Shown here: piece by piece, positions 7,402 to 14,949 of the stretch | How positions within the stretch are numbered: position 1 is the stretch's first letter | Layout of the letters: each line of letters opens with the position of its first letter | NCBI RefSeq assembly: GCF_900105205.1 | Contig: NZ_FNSQ01000005.1 | Location: 248,001-312,000 of the forward strand | Source: Microbacterium hydrocarbonoxydans | Lineage (GTDB): Bacteria; Actinomycetota; Actinomycetes; Actinomycetales; Microbacteriaceae | Direction: 5' to 3' | Length of the DNA stretch: 64,000 nucleotides | Position numbers and translations under genes: made by a program | The notes under the pieces: generated by a model | Database searches by the model: none | The model's input: only the letters and a program-made list of their open reading frames with translations | Told to the model about the DNA's origin: nothing

Positions 7402-7681
7402 CCGCGCCTCCCGGGGGCTCACGCAGCACGAGCGCCAGTCCGACGATTGCGAGGATGAACGCTGTTTCGTAGCTTCCAAGCGTGTATGCCCAGAGTGACC
7501 ATTGGTCTGGAACGGTTGTGTCGATGAGGAGATGAGCCGCGATCAGTGCGACGGCGGCCAGGAGAAGGAAGGCCCCGACACGTACGAGGCGATCGTGACG
7601 CCGCTGTGGGGACACGTGGCTGGTGCGCGTGGGAACGTGTACTGGTGGACGGTGCCGAGCTGGGTGCAGGTGGCGGGTCAT
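7388..7681 (-). CDS. Small membrane protein with two helices, 97 aa
   Basis: A basic, His/Arg-rich N-terminal tail (MTRHLHPARHRPPVHVPTRT) is followed by two hydrophobic helices, VGAFLLLAAVALIAAHLLI and YETAFILAIVGLALVL. The ATG at 7681 overlaps the stop of the 38-aa frame upstream (ATGA). His-rich tails are common in metal-resistance islands, but any metal role here is inferred from context only. Confidence 0.6.
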   Translation of the reverse strand: MTRHLHPARHRPPVHVPTRTSHVSPQRRHDRLVRVGAFLLLAAVALIAAHLLIDTTVPDQWSLWAYTLGSYETAFILAIVGLALVLREPPGGADESQ

Positions 7682-7794
7682 CTGAATATGGCTCCGATGA
7701 GGTAGAAGCTCGCAAGGGCGAGAAGCAAGGCGAGGACTGTGGCGCACGCGATGAAGACGGATATGCGGCGGAAGGGATTGCGGCGGGGGACCAT
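7678..7794 (-). CDS. Very small membrane peptide, 38 aa
   Basis: The product is almost only a membrane anchor: basic MVPRRNPFRRI, then VFIACATVLALLLALASFYL, then IGAIFR. The reading frame starts 28 nt after the lipoprotein gene and its stop overlaps the next start by four bases, which fits a real cistron in the copper operon. No ribosome-binding site is obvious. Confidence 0.5.
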   Translation of the reverse strand: MVPRRNPFRRISVFIACATVLALLLALASFYLIGAIFR

Positions 7795-7821
7795 TGGTGG
7801 CCGTTCTGGTGGTGGCGTTCT

Positions 7822-8667
7822 CTACCGGGCGGGGGCGAGGATGGTTGTGTCGTCGGCTGTGATCTGGACGATGCCTCGGTCGTCGACAACGATGAAGCGT
7901 TCGTCATCGATCGCGGTGAAGGCCTGAGCGGCCCCTTGAAGCGCGTCGAGGCGTTGCCATGTTCCTTCGGTGTTCTGTGACCAGAGGGCACCGTCGGTTC
8001 CGACTCCTGCGAGCGAGCCATTGGGTTTGGCGTCGAGTGTGTAGAGCAGGGGGGCGTCGGCGATGGGGGTGAAGGTGGCGCCGTTGTCGGTGCTGAGGAG
8101 CAGTCCTTCTTCTGAGGCCGCGTAGAGACCGTCGCCGTTGGCGGCGAGGTCTGCCGCGGCAAGTGTTGCGCCGCGGGTCCATTCGAGACCGTCGTCAGTG
8201 CTGATGAGCAGATCGACGTCATCGGACGCGATCCCGTAGAGAGTGCCGTCTGGTCCGGCGGTGAGGACATGGAAGTCTGTGCTGCCAGTGAGCGCGATCG
8301 GTGACCACGATTCCCCGAAGTCGTCACTGCGAATGACGCCGAGGTTGGGTGAGCCGAGCTCTGAGGGTGTCTGCGTGCCCGGGTGCCCGGATGCGAAGAG
8401 GGCATCGTCGAGGACGGTGAAGCCCATCGCGTCGAAGTCGTAGCCTCCGATGGGGCCGGTGATCGCACCCTCGGGCGTGAGGGTGAAGAGTCCTCCGTGG
8501 GTGGCTACGAAGAGGTCCTCACCGCGGGGGTCAGCGGCAACACTGTGAATGTGTTGGATAACGGGGGGGACCGCGTTGGTGCCGGAGGCCTGCGGCGCGG
8601 CGCAGCCGGTGAGGGCGACTGCTACGAGAGCGATCGCGAGAGCGGGTAGGGGCGAGTGGCGGTTCAT
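7822..8667 (-). CDS. Lipoprotein with BNR/Asp-box-like repeats
   Basis: A 281-aa exported lipoprotein: signal peptide with lipobox LTGC (Cys22), then a beta-propeller-like body with several Asp-box-type turns (SDDFGESWSPI, STDDGLEWTRG, STDNGATFTPI). The family, often called F510_1955-type glycosylhydrolase, is regularly found beside DUF305 and copper-efflux genes in actinobacteria; no hydrolase activity can be claimed from the sequence. It should sit on the outer face of the membrane. It is part of the minus-strand copper run that begins at csoR. Confidence 0.85.
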   Translation of the reverse strand: MNRHSPLPALAIALVAVALTGCAAPQASGTNAVPPVIQHIHSVAADPRGEDLFVATHGGLFTLTPEGAITGPIGGYDFDAMGFTVLDDALFASGHPGTQTPSELGSPNLGVIRSDDFGESWSPIALTGSTDFHVLTAGPDGTLYGIASDDVDLLISTDDGLEWTRGATLAAADLAANGDGLYAASEEGLLLSTDNGATFTPIADAPLLYTLDAKPNGSLAGVGTDGALWSQNTEGTWQRLDALQGAAQAFTAIDDERFIVVDDRGIVQITADDTTILAPAR

Positions 8668-8808
8668 GAGACTCCGACGTGAAGAAGTGCATGCGGGTGC
8701 GCGCGGTACGCGAATGAGAGTCGCGACATGGCGCCAGCGCGGTGGCGTGGGTTAATGCGAGAAGGCCAGTTCGGGGGTGCGGGCGAGCGCCGCACCCCCG
8801 AAGGTGGA

Positions 8809-9405
8809 TCAGAGTGCGTCGAGGAGATCTTTCATTGTGGCGATCTCCGTGGTCTGCGCCTCGATGATCGTCTCGGCCAGAGCGATCGCGTCGCTGTTCT
8901 GGCCGTTGTCGACCTCTTCTTGGGCCATCTCGACGGCACCCTCGTGGTGCTGAATCATCTGCTCGAGGAACAGGCGGCTGGCGTCCGCACCGGTGGCGTC
9001 CTCGAGAGCCTGCATGTCCTCTTCGGACATCATGCCGCCGCCGTGATCCATTCCCTCCATGTCGGAAGTGTCAGCGCCCCACTCTTCGAGCCACTGGTCC
9101 ATCTTCTGGATTTCGGGCTCCTGCGCGGCCTTGATCTCTTCCGCAAGGGCGACGACACGTTCGTCGACGCCCTCCTTGCTGAGAAGCATGTCGGACATGT
9201 CGATGGCCTGGGCGTGGTGCTCCTTCATCATGCTGGCGAACATGATGTCGGCGTCATTGGCGTCCGCGGAGGCCGGGGCGGAGCTGCTGCTTTCGTGGTT
9301 CATACCGGGCATGTCGCCGCCGCCCGAGGTGTTACCGGCGCAGCCGGCGAGTCCAAGCACTGCAGCGAGGGTGAGTGCGGCGGTCGCCGCAAAACGGGTC
9401 TTCAT
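8809..9405 (-). CDS. DUF305 lipoprotein, metal-island type
   Basis: A 198-aa exported protein with lipobox LAGC (Cys22), a Met/His-rich linker (GGGDMPGMNHES, later SDMEGMDHGGGMM) and two DUF305 halves marked by MMKEHHAQAIDMSDM (59-73) and MIQHHEGAVEMAQEEV (150-165). The paired HH and Met residues suggest extracytoplasmic copper binding; the family's exact role is not established. TTTTGGAGAA before the ATG at 9405 supports the start, which is preferred to longer readings of the frame because it alone gives a signal peptide. Confidence 0.9.
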   Translation of the reverse strand: MKTRFAATAALTLAAVLGLAGCAGNTSGGGDMPGMNHESSSSAPASADANDADIMFASMMKEHHAQAIDMSDMLLSKEGVDERVVALAEEIKAAQEPEIQKMDQWLEEWGADTSDMEGMDHGGGMMSEEDMQALEDATGADASRLFLEQMIQHHEGAVEMAQEEVDNGQNSDAIALAETIIEAQTTEIATMKDLLDAL

Positions 9406-9490
9406 GATGGGTTCTCCAAAAGTCGATGAGGGTGCCCAGCGAGAGAGGCTGGGCAAGGGCGTTACCCGCAGAAGGCGGGCGCGCCTGCCA

Positions 9491-9931
9491 TCACGTGCGA
9501 CTGATGCAGAGAACGGTGAGAGACGGAGGCCGCAGCGGATGCAGCGCATCCCGGAGGTGTAGGCGGGACACGGGCGTTCCCAGGGAGTGCGCGACGGCTC
9601 GCCACCAGGCGGACGGCCGGGCGAGCAGCACGACGACAATGAGGAGCGCGAGAACGCAGGCCATCCACGCCATGCCGTGATCGTCAGAACACGTGGCGCA
9701 CCCCGCCTCGACCACCGCTGCGGCGTCGCCTGAGGCGTGTGCGGGGTGAGCGTCGGCATGCGCGGGTGCGACGGCGATGGTCTCACTGTGCCCGGAGGGC
9801 ATGGTGTGCGTGTTCATCGAGTGCATCGCCAGAAGCCCGAAGATCACGGAAAAGGCGACGGCGACGACGGTCAGGAGGGTGCGGGTGAGGGTGCGCTGGT
9901 CTTGCACGCGCCGTGCGATCGTCATCAACAC
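9491..9931 (-). CDS. DUF6153-like small membrane protein
   Basis: A 146-aa protein with two hydrophobic segments (TLLTVVAVAFSVIFGLLAM and WMACVLALLIVVVLLA) around a His-rich loop (HSMNTHTMPSGHSE, HADAHPAHA) with a CATC motif. Small His-rich membrane proteins of this layout accompany copper genes in actinobacteria. It lies 48 nt downstream of the copper ATPase on the same strand. Start could also be the third codon (ATG). Function inferred to be related to periplasmic-side copper handling. Confidence 0.7.
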   Translation of the reverse strand: MLMTIARRVQDQRTLTRTLLTVVAVAFSVIFGLLAMHSMNTHTMPSGHSETIAVAPAHADAHPAHASGDAAAVVEAGCATCSDDHGMAWMACVLALLIVVVLLARPSAWWRAVAHSLGTPVSRLHLRDALHPLRPPSLTVLCISRT

Positions 9932-9979
9932 TGTCCCACCTCCCTTTCTTCCAGGGTACGTCGCCGCCGCCCCTGACGC

Positions 9980-12091
9980 CTACTTGTCGACGACGGCGTC
10001 CGGGCTGAGGTCCAGCCGTCGCAGCAACTGCGCATTCAGCGCGACAACGATCGTGGACAGGGACATCAACACCGCACCGACCGACATCGGCAACACGAAC
10101 CCGACGGGGGCGAGCACACCGGCAGCCAACGGCACCGAGAGAAGGTTGTACCCGGCGGCCCACCAGAGGTTCTGCTTCATCTTCCGGTAACTGGCCCGCG
10201 ACAGCTCAATCACGGAGATCACCGATCGGGGGTCGTCGCTGGCGAGGATGACACCCGCGGAGGCGATCGCGACGTCCGTTCCTGCACCGATCGCAATCCC
10301 CACGTCCGCCTGGGCGAGGGCGGGGGCGTCGTTCACGCCGTCACCGACCATCGCGACCTTGCGGCCTTCGTTTTGCAGTTCTTTCACCTTGGAGGCTTTG
10401 TCCTCCGGACGGACTCCGGCGAAGTACCGGTCGATACCCAGCTCGCCGGCGACGGACGCGGCGACCGCGTCAGCGTCACCGGTGATCATGACCACCTGCA
10501 CGCCGCGCTCGTGAAGCGCATCGACCGCGTGACGCGACTCGGAGCGGATCTCATCCGCGAGGCGCAGCGCGCCCGTCACCTGACCGTCGACGAGCACGTG
10601 GAGGATGATCGCACCCTCACCGCGCCACTCGTCGGCAACCGGCAGCTCGGCGGCGTGTTCTTGCTCGAGCATGTACGGGCCACCCACCTGCACGACACGT
10701 CCATCGACACGGGCACGTACCCCAACGGCGGGGGAGGATTCGAAGTCGGTCGAGCGTGGAACGGTGAGGTTTTTCTCTTTCGCCGCGTTGACGATCGCAC
10801 GGGCGAGGGGGTGCTCGGAGTCGGCTTCCGCGGCCGCAGCCCACGACAGCAACTGATCGGCGTCGGTGCCTGTGACGGGATCGATTGCGGTCACGGCAGG
10901 GGTGCCCTTGGTGAGCGTGCCGGTCTTGTCGAACAGGACCGTGTCGACGGTGCGCATGCTTTCCAGTGCGAGGCGATCCTTGATCAGCACGCCTCCTCGG
11001 GCGGCGCGTTCCGTCGCGATCGACACGACAAGCGGGATCGCGAGACCCAGAGCGTGCGGGCAGGCGATCACCAACACCGTGATCGTGCGGATCACCGCAG
11101 CGTCGGGCTGCCCGACGAGAGTCCAGACAATCGCGGTGATCGCGGCAGCGCCGAGCGCGAACCAAAACAGCCAGCCCGCCGCCTTATCCGCGAGCCGCTG
11201 CGCCCGCGATGATGAACTCTGCGCCTCCGTCACGAGCTTCTGAATGCCCGCGAGAGCGGTGTCTTCGCCGATGGCGGTGATCTCCACCCGCACGCCTGAA
11301 TCGGTGGCAACGGTGCCGGCAATCACCGGGTCACCGCCGCTGCGGCGTACCGGCCTGGATTCTCCGGTGATCATCGACTCGTCCATGCTGGCCGAGCCCT
11401 GCACGATCCGCCCGTCCGCAGGAATCCGCCCGCCGGGGCGAACGACCACGACATCGCCCACCTGCAGGTCGGAAGGTGCGACCGTGACGGTGGTGTCACC
11501 GTCGATCTTTTCGGCCTCGTCGGGCAGCAACGCGGCCAGGGAGTCCAACGCCGATGTCGTCTGTGCGAGGGAGCGCATCTCGATCCAGTGCCCGAGCAGC
11601 ATGATCACGATGAGGAGGGCCAGCTCCCACCAGAAGTCCAGCTCGTGGTGCAGCAGGCCGAGGCTCGCACCCCACGAGGCGAGGAATGCCACGGTGATCG
11701 CGAGGGCGATCAGAAGCATCATCCCGGGTTTGCGGGCACGAAGTTCACTCACCGCGCCGGTGAGGAACGGGGTCCCGCCCCACACGTACATTACGGTTCC
11801 GAGAACCGGGGAGATCCACGCGACCCACGCGGCATCGGGCAACGGATAGCCGAGGATCATTGAGAACATCGTCGAGAACCCGACCACGGGCACCGCGAGG
11901 AGCAGCATGATCCAGAACAGTCGCCGGAACTGGCCCACGTGATCTCCGTGGCCGCCGTGACCCTCGTGCCCGCCGTGACCTGTGTGTTCTGGTGATGCGC
12001 CGTGGTCGTGGCCCATCGCCGCGTGGTCGTGCTCTGTCGTGGGCGCCCCGCCGTGTTTGGCATGTGCGGTGCGGTCGTCGTGCTGGCTCAT
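9980..12091 (-). CDS. copB: Heavy-metal P1B-type ATPase, CopB-like (CPH motif)
   Basis: A 703-aa copper/silver-exporting ATPase. It lacks a CxxC metal domain; instead residues 1-52 are very His-rich (GHGGHEGHGGHGDH). The actuator motif TGES is at 242-245, the transmembrane metal site is CPH at 344-346, the phosphorylated Asp388 is in FDKTGTLTKG, the HP motif is at 427-428, and the hinge GDGVNDAPALAQADVGIA follows. CPH rather than CPC marks the P1B-3/CopB group, usually associated with Cu(II)/Cu(I) or Ag efflux. It follows csoR and copZ on the same strand, so copper-induced expression through CsoR is expected. Confidence 0.93.
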   Translation of the reverse strand: MSQHDDRTAHAKHGGAPTTEHDHAAMGHDHGASPEHTGHGGHEGHGGHGDHVGQFRRLFWIMLLLAVPVVGFSTMFSMILGYPLPDAAWVAWISPVLGTVMYVWGGTPFLTGAVSELRARKPGMMLLIALAITVAFLASWGASLGLLHHELDFWWELALLIVIMLLGHWIEMRSLAQTTSALDSLAALLPDEAEKIDGDTTVTVAPSDLQVGDVVVVRPGGRIPADGRIVQGSASMDESMITGESRPVRRSGGDPVIAGTVATDSGVRVEITAIGEDTALAGIQKLVTEAQSSSSRAQRLADKAAGWLFWFALGAAAITAIVWTLVGQPDAAVIRTITVLVIACPHALGLAIPLVVSIATERAARGGVLIKDRLALESMRTVDTVLFDKTGTLTKGTPAVTAIDPVTGTDADQLLSWAAAAEADSEHPLARAIVNAAKEKNLTVPRSTDFESSPAVGVRARVDGRVVQVGGPYMLEQEHAAELPVADEWRGEGAIILHVLVDGQVTGALRLADEIRSESRHAVDALHERGVQVVMITGDADAVAASVAGELGIDRYFAGVRPEDKASKVKELQNEGRKVAMVGDGVNDAPALAQADVGIAIGAGTDVAIASAGVILASDDPRSVISVIELSRASYRKMKQNLWWAAGYNLLSVPLAAGVLAPVGFVLPMSVGAVLMSLSTIVVALNAQLLRRLDLSPDAVVDK

Positions 12092-12145
12092 CGGAACTCC
12101 TTGCTCGAATCCGCCCGGGTCGGGCCGGACGCTCTCAGGTGCGAC

Positions 12146-12418
12146 TCAGGCGTGGTTGGTCGCGAGGGCGTAGCCGGCCTCTTCAACCGCAGCCTGCACG
12201 GCAGCGGGGTCGACAGGGCTGGTGCTGTGAATGGTCACCCGGGACGGGCCGCCAGCATTCAGATTTACGGTGACGGACTCGACGCCGTCGACACCGCTCA
12301 GTTCCTCACTGACGCTCGACACACAATGCGAGCACGTCATTCCCTCGACCAGCACGTCCTGCGTAACCGCTGACGTCACAGGTGCGGATGTCTCCGTGCT
12401 CGAGGGGCAGCGCAGCAT
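12146..12418 (-). CDS. copZ: CopZ-like heavy-metal-associated domain protein, N-terminus frameshifted
   Basis: The body is an HMA domain: VLVEGMTCSHCVSSV with Cys29 and Cys32, then VTVNLNAGG and VDPAAVQAAVEEAGYALA. It should bind Cu(I) and pass it to the ATPase or CsoR. The start given, at 12418, has no ribosome-binding site. A better start (ATG 12468, preceded by GAAGGAG) opens a different frame reading MTDRIELGLKDANAGCACCA, which would join PSSTETSAP smoothly if two bases near 12405-12408 were removed. So either the N-terminal Cys motif has been lost by a frameshift, or the sequence has an error there. Confidence 0.8.
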   Translation of the reverse strand: MLRCPSSTETSAPVTSAVTQDVLVEGMTCSHCVSSVSEELSGVDGVESVTVNLNAGGPSRVTIHSTSPVDPAAVQAAVEEAGYALATNHA

Positions 12419-12503
12419 GCACAGCCCGCGTTCGCGTCCTTTAGCCCGAGTTCGATGCGATCAGTCATGCGTATGTTCTCCTTCAACTAGACAGACGTGG
12501 GGG

Positions 12504-12785
12504 TCATGAACGGACCAGGCGGGCGATGGCTTCGTTGGCCTCGCGGACCTTTTCTGCAGCGACCGCCCCGCCTGTGGCGCTCGCTTCGGCGACGCAGTGA
12601 CTCAGGTGATCGCTGAGCAGCGACAAGGCGACCGTCTCCAGGGCCTTCGTCGCCGCAGAAACCTGGGTGAGAATGTCGATGCAGTACTTGTCCTCATCGA
12701 CCATCCGGGCAATACCTCGCACCTGACCCTCGACACGGTTCAACCGCTTGCGCAGATCGTCCTTGTTTCCGTCATACCCGTTCAT
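12504..12785 (-). CDS. csoR: Copper-sensing transcriptional repressor CsoR
   Basis: A 93-aa all-helical regulator (DUF156). The copper site is complete: Cys35, His60 and Cys64 in KYCIDILTQV and SDHLSHC, corresponding to the Cys-His-Cys triad of Mycobacterium CsoR. Copper binding releases DNA. The ATG at 12785 is chosen over the longer frame because it gives the family length and lies 6 nt from the TATCTT hexamer. It heads the minus-strand run copZ-copB and is expected to repress itself and those genes. Confidence 0.93.
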   Translation of the reverse strand: MNGYDGNKDDLRKRLNRVEGQVRGIARMVDEDKYCIDILTQVSAATKALETVALSLLSDHLSHCVAEASATGGAVAAEKVREANEAIARLVRS

Positions 12786-12791
12786 GATTCG

Positions 12792-12797
12792 AAGATA
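12792..12797 (-). promoter_or_regulatory. -10 hexamer of csoR
   Basis: TATCTT, then CGAATC, then the ATG; the first three bases lie inside the CsoR operator, so bound CsoR would cover the promoter. Confidence 0.5.
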
Positions 12798-12811
12798 CCC
12801 CCTGGGGGTAT
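12795..12811. promoter_or_regulatory. CsoR operator
   Basis: ATACCCCCTGGGGGTAT is a perfect 17-bp palindrome centred on one T. The C-run/G-run form with TA flanks is the known CsoR/RcnR-family operator type. It sits in front of csoR. Confidence 0.85.
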
Positions 12812-12960
12812 ACAACTCAAGTGGTTCCGATTCCATTCCCGACGTGAGTACTTTGTCTGCACTCACTCACGCTGCGAACCGCGATTCGCCGGCCGTGCCG
12901 TCCCGAGTATCCGGAGTCGCGGCGGAGACTCGCGCGAACGCGGCCCACCACAGCTAACAC

Positions 12961-12973
12961 ACCCCGGCGGGGT
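12961..12973. promoter_or_regulatory. Candidate second, weaker CsoR site
   Basis: ACCCC-GGC-GGGGT, flanked by CAC and ACT, has the arm pattern of a CsoR operator with a 3-nt centre. It lies about 80 nt upstream of the plus-strand copper-storage gene. Role inferred from form and position. Confidence 0.4.
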
Positions 12974-13013
12974 ACTCAAGGGCCTCAATGAGTGGAGGAC
13001 GCGAGCGTACCTT

Positions 13014-13043
13014 CGTGGCTCACGAAACTCGTGGCTCACGAAA
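13014..13043. repeat. Tandem 16-nt duplication upstream of the csp gene
   Basis: CGTGGCTCACGAAA occurs at 13014-13027 and again at 13030-13043. The first copy is part of TTCGTG-GCT-CACGAA, an inverted repeat, so each unit can form a small hairpin or bind a dimeric protein just before the ribosome-binding site. Confidence 0.6.
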
Positions 13044-13052
13044 GGACCCCTC

Positions 13053-13454
13053 ATGTCTACTACCGAGGAAATGCTCCGTACCTACCCGAAAGACCTAGGC
13101 GGAATCGATCACGAGAAGCTTGCTGAGTGCATCGACGCGTGTCTGGAATGTGCGCAAGCCTGCACCGCGTGTGCCGACGCCTGCCTCAGCGAGGACATGG
13201 TCGCTGACCTGACCAAATGCATCCGCACGAACCTGGACTGCGCAGACCTTTGCGCCACCACAGCCCGCATCCTCTCCCGCCACACCGGGTACGACGCCAA
13301 CCTCACCCGCGCCGCGCTCGAAGCCTGTCGAACGGCCTGCACGAGCTGCGCCAACGAGTGCGAACAGCACACCATGCACGAGCACTGCACGATCTGCGCC
13401 GAGGCATGCCGGCGCTGCGAACAAGCCTGCACTGCGCTGCTGGAGACGCTATGA
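13053..13454 (+). CDS. Four-helix bundle copper-binding protein (Csp-like)
   Basis: A 133-aa cytosolic protein with Cys residues spaced along four helices: CIDACLECAQACTACADAC, CIRTNLDCADLCATT, ACRTACTSCANECEQH and CTICAEACRRCEQAC. Csp-type proteins store many Cu(I) ions inside the helical bundle. No signal peptide, so this is a Csp3-like cytosolic form. AAAGGA precedes the ATG at 13053. Its stop overlaps the start of the membrane DUF305 gene by four bases. Confidence 0.9.
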   Translation: MSTTEEMLRTYPKDLGGIDHEKLAECIDACLECAQACTACADACLSEDMVADLTKCIRTNLDCADLCATTARILSRHTGYDANLTRAALEACRTACTSCANECEQHTMHEHCTICAEACRRCEQACTALLETL

Positions 13455-13969
13455 CACAGCACCACGCCGACAGCGGGGCACGCCCGCCCGTACCGGAATC
13501 TCACGAACAAGACCACGGCGGAATGTCGAGCTACCTCAAACTCGCCATCTCCCTGACGCTCAGCTTCATCGTGATGTACTTCCTCACGTTCGCGATGATC
13601 AACGTCCTCGATGACCTCTTCCTCAACATCAGCAACCTATACATGGCTCTGATGATGGTGTTCCCCATGGGCATCATCATGCTCATCGTCATGTGGAAGA
13701 TGTTCCCGAACAAGGCGGTGAACGTCGGGCTGCCCGTAGGCTTCGCCGCACTATTTCTCGTCGCGTTCTTCATGGGCCGCGCAGAAGCCTTCGTCGGTGA
13801 CGACCAGTTCCTCCGCTCCATGATCCCGCACCATTCGCGAGCGATTCTGGTATGTGAGCAGTCAGACATCAGCGACCCGGAAATCCAAGACCTGTGCAAG
13901 CAGATCATCTCTTCACAACAAGAAGAGATCGACCAGATGAACGACATCCTCGAGCGGCTCAACAACTAG
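13451..13969 (+). CDS. Membrane-bound DUF305 protein
   Basis: A 172-aa protein with a His-containing N-terminal tail, three membrane helices (SLTLSFIVMYFLTFAMINV, MALMMVFPMGIIMLIVM, GFAALFLVAFFMGR) and a C-terminal DUF305 segment SMIPHHSRAILVCEQ. The HH pair and nearby Met and Cys residues are likely metal ligands on the outer face. It is coupled to the copper-storage gene by an ATGA overlap, so both belong to one copper-induced unit. Confidence 0.88.
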   Translation: MTQHHADSGARPPVPESHEQDHGGMSSYLKLAISLTLSFIVMYFLTFAMINVLDDLFLNISNLYMALMMVFPMGIIMLIVMWKMFPNKAVNVGLPVGFAALFLVAFFMGRAEAFVGDDQFLRSMIPHHSRAILVCEQSDISDPEIQDLCKQIISSQQEEIDQMNDILERLNN

Positions 13970-14074
13970 TCAGTTGTCAGAGGGGGCGCGCTCGGACTCC
14001 GAAGCGCCGCGGGTTCAGCGGTGCCCAGGTTGACCCCGCACGCAACACGCGTGGAGGTTTGGCGAGACCGCCGT

Positions 14075-14086
14075 AAACGATCGTTT
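14075..14086. repeat. Palindrome AAACGATCGTTT (third copy)
   Basis: The same 12-bp palindrome followed by CCGGCG as in the two island repeats, here without the rest of the 94-bp unit. A degenerate relative, GCCGATAACGCTGTCCGG, lies at 14121-14138. The stretch 13970-14215 holds no gene apart from these motifs. Confidence 0.7.
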
Positions 14087-14215
14087 CCGGCGCGTGCCCG
14101 TTCTGCGACCGTGAGCAGTTGCCGATAACGCTGTCCGGAAATCCCTTATGGCAGGGGCTTTCGGCTGCGCCTCAATCGGCTGCGAGACGACGGTCATCCA
14201 CGAGCCGTCGAACGA

Positions 14216-14368
14216 CTACGCAGACGGGCGGTCGCGGCGTAGGCGAAGCGCTACCCACCAACCGCATCGACGGCAGATGAAAGCGCGATCCTCCCCGAGC
14301 GCGTGCAGCCTTCTGCGCGGCAGGTGCCGGCCGCAGCACGAACAGGCGACATCAAGTTCAGTCGACAT
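14216..14368 (-). CDS. Small zinc-ribbon protein, 50 aa
   Basis: MSTELDVACSCCGRHLPRRR at the start and FICRRCGWWVALRLRR near the end give two Cys pairs (Cys9/Cys12 with an extra Cys11, and Cys32/Cys35), enough for one zinc ribbon. Its ATG overlaps the end of the thioredoxin-like gene by about 11 bases. Similar tiny zinc ribbons sit beside such proteins in mercury and other metal operons of actinobacteria; the function is not known. Confidence 0.65.
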   Translation of the reverse strand: MSTELDVACSCCGRHLPRRRLHALGEDRAFICRRCGWWVALRLRRDRPSA

Positions 14369-14669
14369 AAGCGGTGATCGCCTCTCGAATCTGTTCAACG
14401 GTCGGCATCCCCGCTAGCCCAGCAGGTGTGTTGTAGACGCGGCAAGCCAAGTCGTCGCTGCGATCCGAACCCGGGAAAAGATCGTTCCCGTTCAGAGTGA
14501 TTGTGGGGGACCCCGCAAACTGTACTGCCGCTGCATCTTCCTCGGTTTGGATGAGTCGATAACGCAGCACTGATCCATCGTGACCGGCCTCTCGGAGCGC
14601 CTCGGAAACACGGCGGCCGGCCTCTACCCAACTAGGGCAACGAGCAATGTGCAGCAGCTCGATGTTCAT
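14358..14669 (-). CDS. Thioredoxin-fold DF-family protein (alkylmercury-lyase-neighbour type)
   Basis: A 103-aa protein with IELLHIARCPSWVEAGRR (single Cys11 followed by Pro), SPTITLNGNDLFPG and CRVYNTPAGLAGMPTV. These motifs define a small thioredoxin-like family sometimes labelled DF-family (seleno)protein and often misnamed alkylmercury lyase. A redox or metal-related role is inferred. The ATG at 14669 is preferred, since it begins right at the fold and has AGGA upstream; an in-frame ATG at 14681 is possible. Confidence 0.75.
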   Translation of the reverse strand: MNIELLHIARCPSWVEAGRRVSEALREAGHDGSVLRYRLIQTEEDAAAVQFAGSPTITLNGNDLFPGSDRSDDLACRVYNTPAGLAGMPTVEQIREAITAYVD

Positions 14670-14775
14670 AACGTCAATCATCCTCGTGTTTCGTGTTGGT
14701 CGGCTGACTGTTTTGCGCTTGTTGGGATGCGTTCCGACGCGATCGGGTGAGCCCGAGCTCGCTTCTGGGATCCGC

Positions 14776-14869
14776 CGATAACGATCGTTTCCGGCGAGCT
14801 CGCATCCCACGTCCTTAGACGCCTGCCGCTAGCGCTCGCCGGTACCTGCTTTCGGCAGGCGTTTCTGGC
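14776..14869. repeat. Right copy of the island-flanking 94-bp repeat
   Basis: Direct, ungapped copy of 7094-7187 with AACGATCGTTT at 14780-14790 and the inverted arms CCGGCGA and TCGCCGG. The remainder of 14670-14949 shows no gene. Confidence 0.8.
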
Positions 14870-14949
14870 TTGTCCCCCATCGGGCATTATCCACTCGGAG
14901 CCTCGAGGGCTCGAATGGCGATCCATCGACTCGGAACCCGTCATCGCCG

